DNA from: Paramacrobiotus metropolitanus
Taxonomy: Eukaryota; Tardigrada; Eutardigrada; Parachela; Macrobiotidae
Direction of reading: 5' to 3'
Assembly: GCF_019649055.1 (NCBI RefSeq)
Contig: NW_026570394.1
Coordinates: 62,001 to 126,000, forward strand
Length of the DNA stretch: 64,000 bases
In this document: piece after piece, positions 1 to 12,383 of the stretch
How the letters are laid out: the number at the start of each line of letters is the position of its first letter
Numbering within the stretch: position 1 is the stretch's first letter
Made by a program: the position numbers and the translations under genes
The notes under the pieces: generated by a model
What the model was told of the DNA's origin: nothing
The model's input: only the letters and a program-made list of their open reading frames with translations
Databases searched by the model: none

Positions 1-3000
1 ACGAATTTTAAGTCAGGTTGCAAAAAAAATTTCACCGAAAAAAGTTATGGAAAACTTGACTTTTCACCCGGCATTTTTGGATCTCAATAACTACGTGGTG
101 AAACTGCTCCAAAAGTCTGCTTTTAAGTGGTTATTCGATGCGCTGAGCACGAATCTGAAATCGGTTTGCAAAAAAAATTTCACCAGAAAAAGTTACTGTC
201 AGACGTGTCACATTTTCGCCATGTTGTCAGAACTCAATAACTACGTGGTGAAACTGCTCAAAGTCTGCTTTTAAGGGTTATTCGATGCGCTGAGCACGAA
301 TTTTAAGTCAGTTTGCAAAAAAATTTCAACGAAAAAAGTTATGGAAAACTTGACTTTTCACCGGCATTTTGGATCTCAATAACTACGTGGTGAAACAGCT
401 CCAAAGTCTGCTTTTAAGGGTTGTTCGATGCGCTGAGCACGAATCTGAAATCGGTTTGCAAAAAAAATTTCACCAGAAAAAGTTACTGTCAGACGTGTCA
501 CATTTTCGCCATGTTGTGACAACTCAATAACTACGTGGTGAAACTGCTCCAAAGTCTGCTTTTAAGGGTTATTCGATGCGCTGAGCACGAATTTTAAGTC
601 GGTTGCAAAAAAAATTTCACCGAAAAAGTTATGGAAAACTTGACTTTTCACCGGCATTTTGGATCTCAATAACTACGTGGTGAAACAGCTCCAAAGTCTG
701 CTTTTAAGGTTATTCGATGCGCTGAGCACGAATCTGAAATTGGTTCGCAGAAAAAAATTTCACCAGAAAAAGTTACTGTCAGACGTGTCACATTTTCGCC
801 ATGGTGTCAGAACTCAATAACTACGTGGTGAAACTGCTCCAAAGTCTGCTTTTAAGGGTTATTCGATGCGCTGAGCACGAATTTTAAGTCAGTTTGCAAA
901 AAAATTTCAACGCGAAAAAGTTATGGAAAACTTGCATTTTCACCGGCATTTTTGGATCTCCAATAACTACGTGGTGAAACTGCTCCAAAGTCTGCTTTTA
1001 AAGTTATTCGATGCGCTGAGCACGAATTTCAAGTCGGGTTGCAAAAAAATTTTACCGAAAAAGTTATGGAAAACTTGCATTTTTCACCGGCATTTTGGAT
1101 CTCAATAACTACGTGGTGAAACTGGCTCAAAGTCTGCTTTTAAGGGTTATTCGATGCGCTGAGCACGAATCTGAAATTGGTTAGCAAAAAAATTTCACCA
1201 GAAAAGTTACTGTCAGACGTGTCACATTTTCGCCATGTTGTCAGAACTCAATAACTACGTGGTGAAACTGCTCCAAAGTCTGCTTTTAAGGGTTATTCGA
1301 TGCGCTGAGCACGAATTTTAAGTCAGTTTGCAAAAAAATTTCAACGAAAAAGTTATGGAAAACTTGACTTTTCACCGGCATTTTGGATCTCAATAACTAC
1401 GTGGTGAAACAGCTCCAAAGTCTGCTTTTAAGGGTTATTCGATGCGCTGAGCACGAATCTGAAATCAGTTTGCAAAAAAAATTTCACCAGAAAAAGTTAC
1501 TGTCAGACGTGTCACATTTTCGCCATGTTGTGAGAACTCAATAACTACGTGGTGAAACTGCTCCAAAGTCTGCTTTTAAGGGTTATTCGATGCGCTGAGC
1601 ACGAATTTTAAGTCAGTTTGCAAAAAAATTTCACCGAAAAAGTTATGGAAAACTTGACTTTTCACCGGCATTTTGGATCTCAATAACTACGTGGTGAAAC
1701 AGCTCCAAAGTCTGCTTTTAAGGGTTATTCGATGCGCTGAGCACGAATCTGAAATCGGTTTGCAAAAAAATTTCACCAGAAAAAGTTACTGTCAGACGTG
1801 TCACATTTCGCCATGTTGTAGAACTCAATAACTACGTGGTGAAACTGCTCCAAAGTCTGCTTTTAAGGGTTATTCGATGCGCTGAGCACGAATTTTAAGT
1901 CGGTTTGCAAAAAAATTTCACCGAAAAGTTATGGAAAACTTGACTTTTCACCGGCATTTTGGATCTCAATAACTACGTGGTGAAACAGCTCCAAAAGTCT
2001 GCTTTTAAGAGTTATTCGATGCGCTGAGCACGAATCTGAAATTGGTTGCAAAAAAAAATTTCACCAGAAAAAGTTACTGTCAGACGTGTCACATTTTCGC
2101 CATGGTGTCAGAACTCAATAACTACGTGGTGAAACTGCTCCAAAGTCTGCTTTTAAGGGTTATTCGATGCGCTGAGCACGAATTTTAAGTCAGTTTGCAA
2201 AAAAATTTCAACGAAAAAGTTATGGAAAACTTGCATTTTCACCGGCATTTTGGATCTCAATAACTACGTGGTGAAACTGCTCCAAAGTCTGCTTTTAAAA
2301 GTTATTCGATGCGCTGAGCACGAATTTCAAGTCAGGTTGCAAAAAAATTTCACCGAAAAAAGTTATGGAAAACTTGCATTTTCACCGGCATTTTGGATCT
2401 CAATAACTACGTGGTGAAACAGCTCCAAAGTCTGCTTTTAAGGGTTATTCGATGCGCTGAGCACGAATCTGAAATTGGTTTGCAAAAAAATTTCACCAGA
2501 AAAAGTTACTGTCAGACGTGTCACATTTTCGCCATGTTGTCAGAACTCAATAACTACGTGGTGAAACTGCTCAAAGTCTGCTTTTAAGGGTTATTCGATG
2601 CGCTGAGCACGAATTTTAGAATCGGTTTGCAAAAAAAAATTTCAACGAAAAAGTTATGGAAAACTTGCATTTTCACCGGCATTTTGGATCTCAATAACTA
2701 CGTGGTGAAACTGCTCCAAAGTCTGCTTTTAAAGTTATTCGATGCGCTGAGCACGAATTTCAAGTGGTTGCAAAAAATTTCACCGAAAAAGTTATGGAAA
2801 ACTTGACTTTTCACCGGCATTTTGGATCTCAATAACTACGTGGTGAAACTGCTAAAAGTCTGCTTTTAAATGAGGTTATTCGATGCGCTGAGCACGAATC
2901 TGAAATTGGTTGCAAAAAATTTCACCAGAAAAAGTTACTGTCAGACGTGTCACATTTTCGCCATGTTGTGAGAACTCAATAACTACGTGGTGAAACTGCT

Positions 3001-6000
3001 CCAAAGTCTGCTTTTAAGGGTTATTCGATGCGCTGAGCACGAATTTCAAGTCAGTTTGCAAAAAAAATTTCACCGAAAAAGTTATGGAAAACTTGCATTT
3101 TCACCGGCATTTTGGATCTCAATAACTACGTGGTGAAACTGCTCCAAAGTCTGCTTTTAAGGGTTATTCGATGCGCTGAGCACGAATTTTAAGTCGGTTG
3201 CAAAAAAATTTCAACGAAAAAGTTATGGAAAACTTGCATTTTCACCGGCATTTTGGATCTCAATAACTACGTGGTGAAACTGCTCCAAAGTCTGCTTTTA
3301 AGGGTTATTCGATGCGCTGAGCACGAATTTCAAGTCAGGTTGCAAAAAAATTTTACCGAAAAAAGTTATGGAAAACTTGCATTTTCACCGGCATTTTGGA
3401 TCTCAATAACTACGTGGTGAAACTAGCTCCAAAAGTCTGCTTTTAAGGGTTATTCGATGCGCTGAGCACGAATCTGAAATTGGTTAGCAAAAAAAATTTC
3501 ACCAGAAAAAGTTACTGTCAGACGTGTCACATTTTCGCCATGGTGTCCGAACTCAATAACTACGTGGTGAAACTGCTCCAAAGTCTGCTTTTAAGGGTTA
3601 TTCGATGCGCTGAGCACGAATTTTAAGTCAGTTTGCAAAAAAATTTCAACGAAAAGTTATGGAAAACTTGCATTTTCACCGGCATTTTGGATCTCAATAA
3701 CTACGTGGTGAAACTGCTCCAAAGTCTGCTTTTAAAGTTATTCGATGCGCTGAGCACGAATTTCGAAATCAGGTTGCAAAAAAATTTCACCGAAAAAAGT
3801 TATGGAAAACGACTTTTCACCGGCATTTTGGATCTCAATAACTACGTGGTGAAACTGCTCCAAAAGTCTGCTTTAAGTGGTTATTCGATGCGCTGAGCAC
3901 GAATCTGAAGTCAGGTTGCAAAAAAATTTCACCAGAAAAAGTTACTGTCAGACGTGTCACATTTTCGCCATGTTGTGAACTCAATAACTACGTGGTGAAA
4001 CTGCTCCAAAGTCTGCTTTAAAGGGTTATTCGATGCGCTGAGCACGAATTTCAAGTCGGTTTGCAAAAAAAATTTCACCGAAAAAAGTTATGGAAAACTT
4101 GCATTTTCACCGGCATTTTGGATCTCAATAACTACGTGGTGAAACTGCTCCAAAGTCTGCTTTTAAGGGTTATTCGATGCGCTGAGCACGAATTTCAAGT
4201 CAGGTTGCAAAAAAATTTCACCGAAAAAGTTATGGAAAACTTGACTTTTCACCGGCATTTTGGATCTCAATAACTACGTGGTGAAACTGCTCAAAGTCTG
4301 CTTTTAAGGGTTATTCGATGCGCTGAGCACGAATCTAGAAGTCGGTTTGCAAAAAAATTTCACCAGAAAAAGTTACTGTCAGACGTGTCACATTTTCGCC
4401 ATGTTGTGGATCTCAATAACTACGTGGTGAAACTGCTCCAAAGTCTGCTTTTAAGGGTTATTCGATGCGCTGAGCACGAATTTTAAGTCGGTTTGCAAAA
4501 AAATTTCACCAGAAAAAGTTATGGAAAACTTGACTTTTCACCGGCATTTTGGATCTCAATAACTACGTGGTGAAACTGCTCCAAAGTCTGCTTTTAAGGG
4601 TTATTCGATGCGCTGAGCACGAATCTGAAATCAGTTTGCAAAAAAATTTCACCAGAAAAAGTTACTGTCAGACGTGTCACATTTTCGCCATGTTGTCAGA
4701 ACTCAATAACTACGTGGTGAAACTGCTCCAAAGTCTGCTTTTAGGGTTATTCGATGCGCTGAGCACGAATTTCAAGTCCAGTTGCAAAAAAATTTCACCG
4801 AAAAAGTTATGGAAAACTTGCATTTTCACCGGCATTTTGGATCTCAATAACTACGTGGTGAAACTGCTCCAAAAGTCTGCTTTAAGTGGTTATTCGATGC
4901 GCTGAGCACGAATCCTGAAGTGGTTTGCAAAAAAATTTCACCAGAAAAAGTTACTGTCAGACGTGTCACATTTTCGCCATGGTGTCGAACTCAATAACTA
5001 CGTGGTGAAACTGCTCCAAAGTCTGCTTTTAAGGGTTATTCGATGCGCTGAGCACGAATTTTTAAGTCAGTTGCAAAAAAAATTTCAACGAAAAAAGTTA
5101 TGGAAAACTTGCATTTTCACCGGCATTTTGGATCTCAATAACTACGTGGTGAAACTGCTCCAAAGTCTGCTTTTAAAGTTATTCGATGCGCTGAGGCACG
5201 AATCCTGAGAGTGGTTTGCAAAAAAATTTCACCAGAAAAAGTTACTGTCAGACGTGTCACATTTCGCCATGTTGTGAGAACTCAATAACTACGTGGTGAA
5301 ACTGCTCCAAAGTCTGCTTTTAAAGTTATTCGATGCGCTGAGCACGAATCTGAAATTGGTTGCAAAAAAATTTCACCGAAAAAAGTTATCGGAAGACGTG
5401 TCACATTTTCGCCATGTTGGATCTCAATAACTACGTGGTGAAACAGCTCAAAGTCTGCTTTTAAGAGTTATTCGATGCGCTGAGCACGAATCTGAAGTGG
5501 TTCGCAGGAAAAAATTTCACCAGAAAAAGTTACTGTCAGACGTGTCACATTTTCGCCATGGTGTCAGAACTCAATAACTACGTGTTGAAACTGCTCCAAA
5601 GTCTCGCTTTTAAGGGGTTATTCGATGCGCTGAGCACGAATTTTAAGTCGGTTTGCAAAAAAAATTTCAACGAAAAAGTTATGGAAAACTTGCATTTTCA
5701 CCGGCATTTTGGATCTCAATAACTACGTGGTGAAACTGCTCCAAAGTCTGCTTTTAAAGTTATTCGATGCGCTGAGCACGAATTTCAAGTCAGGTTGCAA
5801 AAAAATTTCACCGAAAAAGTTATGGAAAACTTGCATTTTCACCGGCATTTTGGATCTCAATAACTACGTGGTGAAACTGGCTCCAAAGTCTGCTTTTAAG
5901 GGTTATTCGATGCGCTGAGCACGAATCTGAAATCGGTTTGCAAAAAAATTTCACCAGAAAAAGTTACTGTCAGACGTGTCACATTTTCGCCATGTTGTGA

Positions 6001-9000
6001 CAACTCAATAACTACGTGGTGAAACTGCTCAAAGTCTGCTTTTAAGGGTTATTCGATGCGCTGAGCACGAATTTTAAGTCGGTTTGCAAAAAAAAATTCA
6101 CCGAAAAAAGTTATGGAAAACTTGACTTTCACCGGCATTTCTGGATCTCAATAACTACGTGGTGAAACGGCTCCAAAGTCTGCTTTTAAAGTTATTCGAT
6201 GCGCTGAGCACGAATCTGAAATTGGTTTGCAAAAAAAATTTCACCAGAAAGAACACTGTCAGACGTGTCACATTTTCGCCATGTTGTCAGAACTCAATAA
6301 CTACGTGGTGAAACTGGCTCCAAAGTCTGCTTTTAAAGGTTATTCGATGCGCTGAGCACGAATCTGAAATCAGTTTGCAAAAAAATTTCACCAGAAAAAG
6401 TTACTGTCAGACGTGTCACATTTTCGCCATGTTGTCAGAACTCAATAACTACGTGGTGAAACTGCTCCAAAGTCTGCTTTTAAGGGTTATTCGATGCGCT
6501 GAGCACGAATTTTAAGTCGGTTTGCAAAAAAAAATTCACCGAAAAAAGTTATGGAAAACTTGACTTTTCACCGGCATTTTGGATCTCAATAACTACGTGG
6601 TGAAACAGCTCCAAAGTCTGCTTTTAAAAAGGGGTTATTCGATGCGCTGAGCACGAATCTGAAATTGGTTTGCAAAAAAAATTTCACCAGAAAAAGTTAC
6701 TGTCAGACGTGTCACATTTTCGCCATGTTGTCAGAACTCAATAACTACGTGGTGAAACAGCTCCAAAGTCTGCTTTTAAAGGTTATTCGATGCGCTGAGC
6801 ACGAATCTGAAATCGGTTTGCAAAAAAAATTTCACCAGAAAAAGTTACTGTCAGACGTGTCACATTTTCGCCATGTTGTCAGAACTCAATAACTTCGTGG
6901 TAAAACTGCTCCAAAGTCTGCTTTTAAGGGTTATTCGATGCGCTGAGCACGAATTTTAAGTCAGTTTGCAAAAAAAATTTCACCGAAAAAAGTTATGGAA
7001 AACTTGACTTTTCACCGGCATTTTGGATCTCAATAACTACGTGGTGAAACTGGCTCCAAAGTCTGCTTTTAAGGGTTATTCGATGCGCTGAGCACGAATC
7101 TGAAATCGGTTTGCAAAAAAATTTCACCAGAAAAAGTTACTGTCAGACGTTTCACATTTTCGCCATGTTGTGAGAACTCAATAACTACGTGGTGAAACTG
7201 CTCCAAAGTCTGCTTTTAAAGGGTTATTCGATGCGCTGAGCACGAATTTTAAGTCGGTTTGCAAAAAAAATTCACCGAAAAAGTTATGGAAAACTTGACT
7301 TTTCACCGGCATTTTGGATCTCAATAACTACGTGGTGAAACAGCTCCAAAGTCTGCTTTTAAGAGTTATTCGATGCGCTGAGCACAGATCTGAAATCAGT
7401 TTGCAAAAAAAATTTCACCAGAAAAGTTACTGTCAGACGTGTCACATTTTCGCCATGTTGTCAGAACTCAATAACTACGTGGTGAAACTGCTCCAAAGTC
7501 TCCTTTTAAGGGTTATTCGATGCGCTGAGGTCCACGAATTTTAAGTCAGTTTGCAAAAAAAATTTCAGCGAAAAAAGTTATGGAAAACTTGCATTTTCAC
7601 CGGCATTTTGGATCTCAATAACTACGTGGTGAAACTGCTCCAAAGTCTGCTTTTAAAGTTATTCGATGCGCTGAGCACGAATTTCAAGTCAGGTTGCAAA
7701 AAAAATTTCACCGAAAAAAGTTATGGAAAACTTGCATTTTCACCGGCATTTTGGATCTCAATAACAACGTGGTGAAACAGCTCAAAGTCTGCTTTTAAGG
7801 TTATTCGATGCGCTGAGCACGAATCTGAAATCGGTTTGCAAAAAAATTTCACCAGAAAAGTTACTGTCAGACGTGTCACATTTTCGCCATGTTGTGAGAA
7901 CTCAATAACTACGTGGTGAAACTGCTCCAAAGTCTGCTTTTAAGGAGGTTTATTCGATGCGCTGAGCACAATTTTAAGTCGGTTTGCAAAAAAAATTTCA
8001 ACGAAAAAGTTGTGGAAAACTTGACTTTTCACCGGCATTTTGGATCTCAATAACTACGTGGTGAAACAGCTCAAAGTCTGCTTTTAAGGGTTATTCGATG
8101 CGCTGAGCACGAATCTGAAATCGGTTTGCAAAAAAAATTTCACCAGAAAAGTTACTGTCAGACGTTTCACATTTTTCGCCATGTTGTGAGAACTCAATAA
8201 CTACGTGGTGAAACTGCTCCAAAGTCTGCGTTTAAGGGTTATTCGATGCGCTGAGCACGAATTTTAAGTCGGTTTGCAAAAAAAATTTCACCGAAAAAAG
8301 TTATGGAAAACTTGACTTTTCACCGGCATTTTTGGATCTCAATAACTACGTGGTGAAACAGCTAGAAAGTCTGCTTTTAAGAGTTATTCGATGCGCTGAG
8401 CACGAATCTGAAATTGGTTCGCAAAAAAAATTTCACCAGAAAAAGTTACTGTCAGACGTGTCACATTTTCGCCATGGTGTCAGAACTCAATAACTACGTG
8501 GTGAAACTGCTCCAAAGTCTGCTTTTAAGGGTTATTCGATGCGCTGAGCACGAATTTTAAGTCGGTTTGCAAAAAAATTTCAACGAAAAAGTTATGGAAA
8601 ACTTGCATTTTCACCGGCATTTTGGATCTCAATAACTACGTGGTGAAACTGCTCCAAAGTCTGCTTTTAAAGTTATTCGATGCGCTGAGCACGAATTTCA
8701 AGTCAGGTTGCAAAAAAATTTCACCGAAAAAGTTATGGAAAACTTGCATTTTCACCGGCATTTTGGATCTCAATAACTACGTGGTGAAACAGCTCCAAAG
8801 TCTGCTTTTAAGGGTTATTCGATGCGCTGAGCACGAATCTGAAATCGGTTTGCAAAAAAATTTCACCGAAAAAGTTACTGTCAGACGTGTCACATTTTCG
8901 CCATGTTGTGAGCTCAATAACTACGTGGTGAAACTGCTCCAAAGTCTGCTTTTAAAAGTTATTCGATGCGCTGAGCACGAATCTGAAATCAGTTTGCAAA

Positions 9001-9706
9001 AAAATTTCACCGAAAAAGTTACTGTCAGACGTGTCACATTTTCGCCATGTTGGATCTCAATAACTACGTGGTAGAAACAGCTCCAAAGTCTGCTTTTAAG
9101 GGTTATTCGATGCGCTGAGCACCCAGATCCTTTAAATCGGTTTGCAAAAAAAATTTCACCAGAAAAAGTTATGGAAAACTTGACTTTTCACCGGCATTTT
9201 GGATCTCAATAACTACGTGGTGAAACTGCTCCAAAGTCTGCTTTTTAAGGGTTATTCGATGCGCTGAGCACGAATCTGAAAGTCGGTTTGCAAAAAAATT
9301 TCACCAGAAAAGTTACTGTCAGACGTGCATTTTCGCCATGTTGTAGAACTCAATAACTACGTGGTGAAACTGCTCCAAAGTCTGCTTTTAAAAAGTTATT
9401 CGATGCGCTGAGCACGAATTTTAAGTCGGGTTGCAAAAAAATTTCACCGAATAAAGTTATGGAAAACTTGACTTTTCACCGGCATTTTGGATCTCAATAA
9501 CTACGTGGTGAAACTGCTAAAAAGTCTGCTTTAAATGGTTATTCGATGCGCTGAGCACCAATCCTGAAATTGGTTTGCAAAAAAATTTCACCAGAAAAAG
9601 TTACTGTCAGACGTGTCACATTTTCGCCATGTTGTGAGAACTCAATAACTACGTGGTGAAACTGCTCCAAAGTCTGCTTTTAAGGGTTTTTCGATGCGCT
9701 GAGCAC
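1..9706. repeat. Satellite array, mixed A-B and A-A2-B organisation
   Basis: Continuous head-to-tail monomers of about 140-150 bp fill this block with no unique sequence. Heads alternate mostly between gaattttaag (type A) and gaatctgaaat (type B). Several stretches insert an extra A-type monomer, A2, with head gaatttcaagtc, a (c/g)aggttgc or gggttgc junction and core cttgcattttcacc, giving A-A2-B runs (for example about 880-1310, 2190-2540, 5640-6060 and 8540-8980). Single-base indels, variable A-tracts and gctcaaag for gctccaaag are common, so this block is less homogeneous than 41-57 kb. Translations of the repeat give short open frames containing LNNYVVKLLQSLLL. These are by-products of the repeat and not genes. 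Confidence 0.95.
5346..5487. repeat. A/B hybrid monomer
   Basis: A B-type head (gaatctgaaattgg) is followed by an A-type caccgaaaaaagttat, then cggaagacgtgtcac, which is a B core, and ends with the A-type ggatctc. At least two switches between types occur within one monomer, as expected from gene conversion or unequal exchange inside the repeat. Confidence 0.8.
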
Positions 9707-10252
9707 GAATTTCAAGTCGGTTTGCAAAAAAATTTCACCGAAAAAAGTTATGGAAAACTTGACTATTCACCGGCATTTTTAGATCTCAATAACTACGTGG
9801 TGAAACTGCTCCAAAGTCTGCTTTTAAGGGTTATTCGATGCGCTAAGCACGAAATTCAAGTCGGTTTGCAAAAAAAATTTCAACGAAAAGTTATGGAAAA
9901 CTTGACTTTTCACCGGCATTTTAGATCTCAATAACTACGTGGTGAAACTGCTCCCAAAGTCTGCTTTTAAGTTTTTCGATGCGCTGAGCACGAATTTCAA
10001 GTCGGTTTGCAAAAAAAATTTCACCGAAAAAGTTATGGAAAACTTGACTATTCACCGGCATTTTTAGATCTCAATAACTACGTGGTGAAACTGCTCCAAA
10101 GTCTGTTTTTAAGGGTTATTCGATGCGCTGAGCACGAATTTCAAGTCGGTTTGCAAAAAAATTTCACCGAAAAAGTTATGGAAAACTTGACTATTCACCG
10201 GCATTTTAGATCTCAATAACTACGTGGTGAAACTGCTCCAAAGTCTGCTTTT
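9707..10252. repeat. A-only satellite stretch left of insert 1
   Basis: Four consecutive monomers are type A or the A3 subtype, which has cttgactattcacc and catttttagatctc in place of cttgacttttcacc and cattttggatctc. No B core (gttactgtcagacg) occurs after about 9620 until 13319, apart from the interruption by the inserts. The last monomer stops in mid-repeat at gtctgctttt, where insert 1 begins. This loss of A-B alternation coincides exactly with the zone holding both inserts. Confidence 0.9.
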
Positions 10253-10574
10253 ATAATAATGGAAGTTTATTGTCCTTGCAACGGAGCGGTTGCCCCCCTG
10301 AACTTCAGACAGCGGAAGAAACAGAGACGTAACAACAACACCAAGGAATAATGACATGTAAACATCAAGGTCATCGTTATGTAAAACACGAAGGAAACGT
10401 GGCAAAACGACAAGCATTAGCCATCAACATCACACGAAGAGACAGGAACAGAGTAGGAAGTAGGAACTTATGTTGCGATTGCGAATAGTATAGTGTTACC
10501 TATGTGGAAAAAGGGAGGAGACGATCGCGCTGGGGTCGATGCATAAAACCAAAACCCACATACTAATAAAGTAA
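10253..10574 (-). other. 3' untranslated tail of insert 1
   Basis: This is the non-satellite segment between the stop of the remnant ORF and the ATT-rich 3' end. I see no convincing coding sequence. A 65-codon minus-strand frame (10220-10417) runs into the satellite and is treated as chance. Compared with copy 2, this tail holds most of the differences between copies, including small indels near 10290-10330 and 10455-10470. That fits a non-coding region or alignment-prone low-complexity sequence. Confidence 0.6.
10266..10271 (-). promoter_or_regulatory. Polyadenylation signal AATAAA, insert 1
   Basis: The plus strand reads TTTATT, hence AATAAA on the element's coding strand. It lies about 13 bp before the end of the insert, which finishes in a short attattat tract. 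This is the expected position for the 3' end of a polyadenylated retrotransposon RNA and supports the minus-strand orientation. Confidence 0.7.
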
Positions 10575-11255
10575 TTATTGAATTTCACAGAAATTTTCAA
10601 AAAATAAAACCGTGGGGAAAAGGAAAGCACCGACACTTACGCACGTAATTGCCTTGTAATGTCGTCTGACAACTAATTCGCAATCACCGTGAAGTTTAGT
10701 ACGTAGGGGAAACAATGTACAGTACGCAGTGACCATGACAACAACAATAATAGCTGCACTAAACAATTTTTTGATTTTTTTGACGATTTTAGCAGAAGGT
10801 AGATCCTGTAGATTCACCGTCTTCAGGGCTTCGGTGAAGGTATTCAACGTGATGTAAGCAGCAGATGGCAGCGGAAGTTCGTTCCAGACTGATACAAGGC
10901 TGTTGAGATGCGATTCGTGGGTAGTGATAACTGTTCGCCCACAGATGGTTGTCGGTGCCGGTTTGATAGGACACGGGTGCTTCATAAGACGTTCTGATGT
11001 CCTGGTGTTTCCTGCAACAGACTCAAGCACCGCAGCCGAGAATCGAAGTGGTAATACAACCATTTCACCCATCGGAATTACCCGAAATACTAATTTATAC
11101 ATGAACAACAAAGCTTTTTTCATACATCGGGTGCGGAGATCATCCCATTTAAGTTCTTTCAGACGTTCACTGTAATTCAAGACATTGCTGCCGAGTCGTA
11201 GAGTTTTGGTGAACCTCCTTTTGCATCGTTCAATTTCATTTGTCGACTTTTTCAA
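10575..11255 (-). pseudogene. Retrotransposon ORF2 C-terminal remnant, copy 1
   Basis: This is an open minus-strand frame of about 226 codons without an ATG start. It opens at a TTG within satellite sequence, with an in-frame TAA at 11265-11267, so it is a truncated remnant rather than a complete gene. The first ~55 residues (IERCKRRFTKTL, then YSERLKELKWDDLRTRC, then LLFMYKLVF) match the general pattern that follows the RT domain in many non-LTR elements: a basic 'QRRFTK' segment, 'SYEERLKxL', then 'L...YKI'. Around residues 125-150, LNSLVSVWNELPLPSAAYIT followed by LNTFTEALKT matches the familiar 'WN.LP..V....SLN.FK..L' ending. The tail holds a hydrophobic stretch (AAIIVVVMVTAYCTLF), probably read-through of low-complexity sequence. 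Loss of the enzymatic domains makes it non-autonomous. Family assignment is from recalled motif patterns, not a search. Confidence 0.78.
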
Positions 11256-12056
11256 CGAAAAAAGTTATGGAAAACTTGACTTTTCACCGGCATTTTTGGA
11301 TCTCAATAACTACGTGGTGAAACTGCTCCAAAGTCTGCTTTTAAAGTTATTCGATGCGCTGAGCACGAATTTCAAGTCGGTTTGCAAAAAAAATTTCACC
11401 GAAAAAGTTATGGAAAACTTGACTTTTCACCGGCATTTTGGATCTCAATAACTACGTGGTGAAACTGCTCCAAAGTCTGCTTTTAAAAGTTATTCGATGC
11501 GCTGAGCACGAATTTCAAGTCGGGTTGCAAAAAAATTTCACCGAAAAAAGTTATGGAAAACTTGCATTTTCACCGGCATTTTGGATCTCAATAACTACGT
11601 GGTGAAACTGCTCCAAAGTCTGCTTTTGAAAGTTTTCGATGCGCTGAGCACGAATTTCAAGAATCGGTTTGCAAAAAAAATTTCACCGAAAAAGTTATGG
11701 AAAACTTGACTATTCACCGGCATTTTAGATCTCAATAACTACGTGGTGAAACTGGTCCAAAGTCTGTTTTAAGGGTTATTCGATGCGCTGAGCACGAATT
11801 TCAAGTCGGTTTGCAAAAAAATTTCACCGAAAAAGTTATGGAAAACTTGACTATTCACCGGCATTTTTAGATCTCAATAACTACGTGGTGAAACTGCCCC
11901 AAAGTCTGCTTTTAAAGGTTATTTGATGCGTTGAGCACGAATCTGAAATCGGTTTGCAAAAAAATTTCACCGAAAAAAGTTATGGAAAACTTGACTATTC
12001 ACCGGCATTTTAGATCTCAATAACTACGTGGTGAAACTGCTCCAAAGTCTGCTTTT
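11251..12056. repeat. A-only satellite spacer between the two inserts
   Basis: About 5.5 type-A monomers with no B core. They include one A2 (gaatttcaagtcggg, cttgcatttt, near 11510) and three monomers of the A3 subtype (gactattcacc with catttttagatctc or cattttagatctc), the last with a B-like head (gaatctgaaatcgg near 11938) joined to an A core. The first monomer is partial and starts at ttcaacg. With the ~1.0 kb insert this spacer makes up the ~1.8 kb duplicated unit. Confidence 0.92.
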
Positions 12057-12383
12057 ATAATAATGGAAGTTTATTGTCCTTGCAACGGAGCAGTTTGCCC
12101 CCTCTAGGCTTCAGACAGCGGGAAGAAACAGAACGTAACAACAACGCAAGGAATAATGACATGTAAACATCAAGGTCATCGTTATGTAAAACACGAAGGA
12201 AACGTGGCAAAACGACAAGCATTAGCCATCAACATCACACGAAGAGACAGGAACAGAGTGATGAGGTATGGGAACTTATGTTGCGATTGCGAATAGTATA
12301 GTGTTACCTATGTGGAAAAAGGGAGGGAGACGATCGCGCTGGGGTCGATGCATAAAACCAAAACCCACATACTAATAAAGTAA
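12057..12383 (-). other. 3' untranslated tail of insert 2
   Basis: Counterpart of the tail in insert 1. It differs by several small indels and substitutions (for example gagcagtttgccccct against gagcggttgccccc, and gagtgatgaggtatggg against gagtaggaagtagg). No coding sequence is evident. Confidence 0.6.
12070..12075 (-). promoter_or_regulatory. Polyadenylation signal AATAAA, insert 2
   Basis: TTTATT on the plus strand, exactly 1804 bp from the signal in insert 1 and at the same ~13 bp distance from the insert end. Confidence 0.7.

Larger units (their letters stand above)
10253..11250 (-). mobile_element. 5'-truncated non-LTR retrotransposon fragment, copy 1
   Basis: This ~998-bp block is unlike the satellite on either side. 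Read on the minus strand it starts abruptly at the satellite edge near 11250. It carries an open frame resembling the segment after the reverse transcriptase of LINE-type elements, then a ~320-bp non-coding tail, an AATAAA signal and an ATT-rich end (attattat) at 10253. A missing 5' part with an intact 3' end is the usual product of target-primed reverse transcription. Endonuclease and reverse transcriptase catalytic domains are absent. No target-site duplication is visible: the left flank stops at gtctgctttt and the right flank resumes at ttcaacgaaa, so about 50 bp of one monomer is missing. CR1, L2, RTE or Jockey-like clades are possible; the fragment is too short to decide. Confidence 0.82.

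Noticed and set aside
10220-10417. Minus-strand frame of 65 codons ending in satellite sequence
   Set aside because: It crosses the insert/satellite junction and lies in the element's 3' tail. There is no recognisable domain.
10789-10974. Second minus-strand frame of 61 codons, repeated at 12599-12784
   Set aside because: It overlaps the remnant ORF in another frame. Its identity in both copies only reflects the duplication.
10903-11175. Plus-strand open frame of 90 codons inside insert 1 and its partner at 12713-12913
   Set aside because: It is antisense to the better supported minus-strand retrotransposon remnant and resembles no family I know.
11185-11451. 88-codon plus-strand frame spanning the right junction of insert 1
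   Set aside because: It is a chimera of antisense insert and satellite created by the junction.
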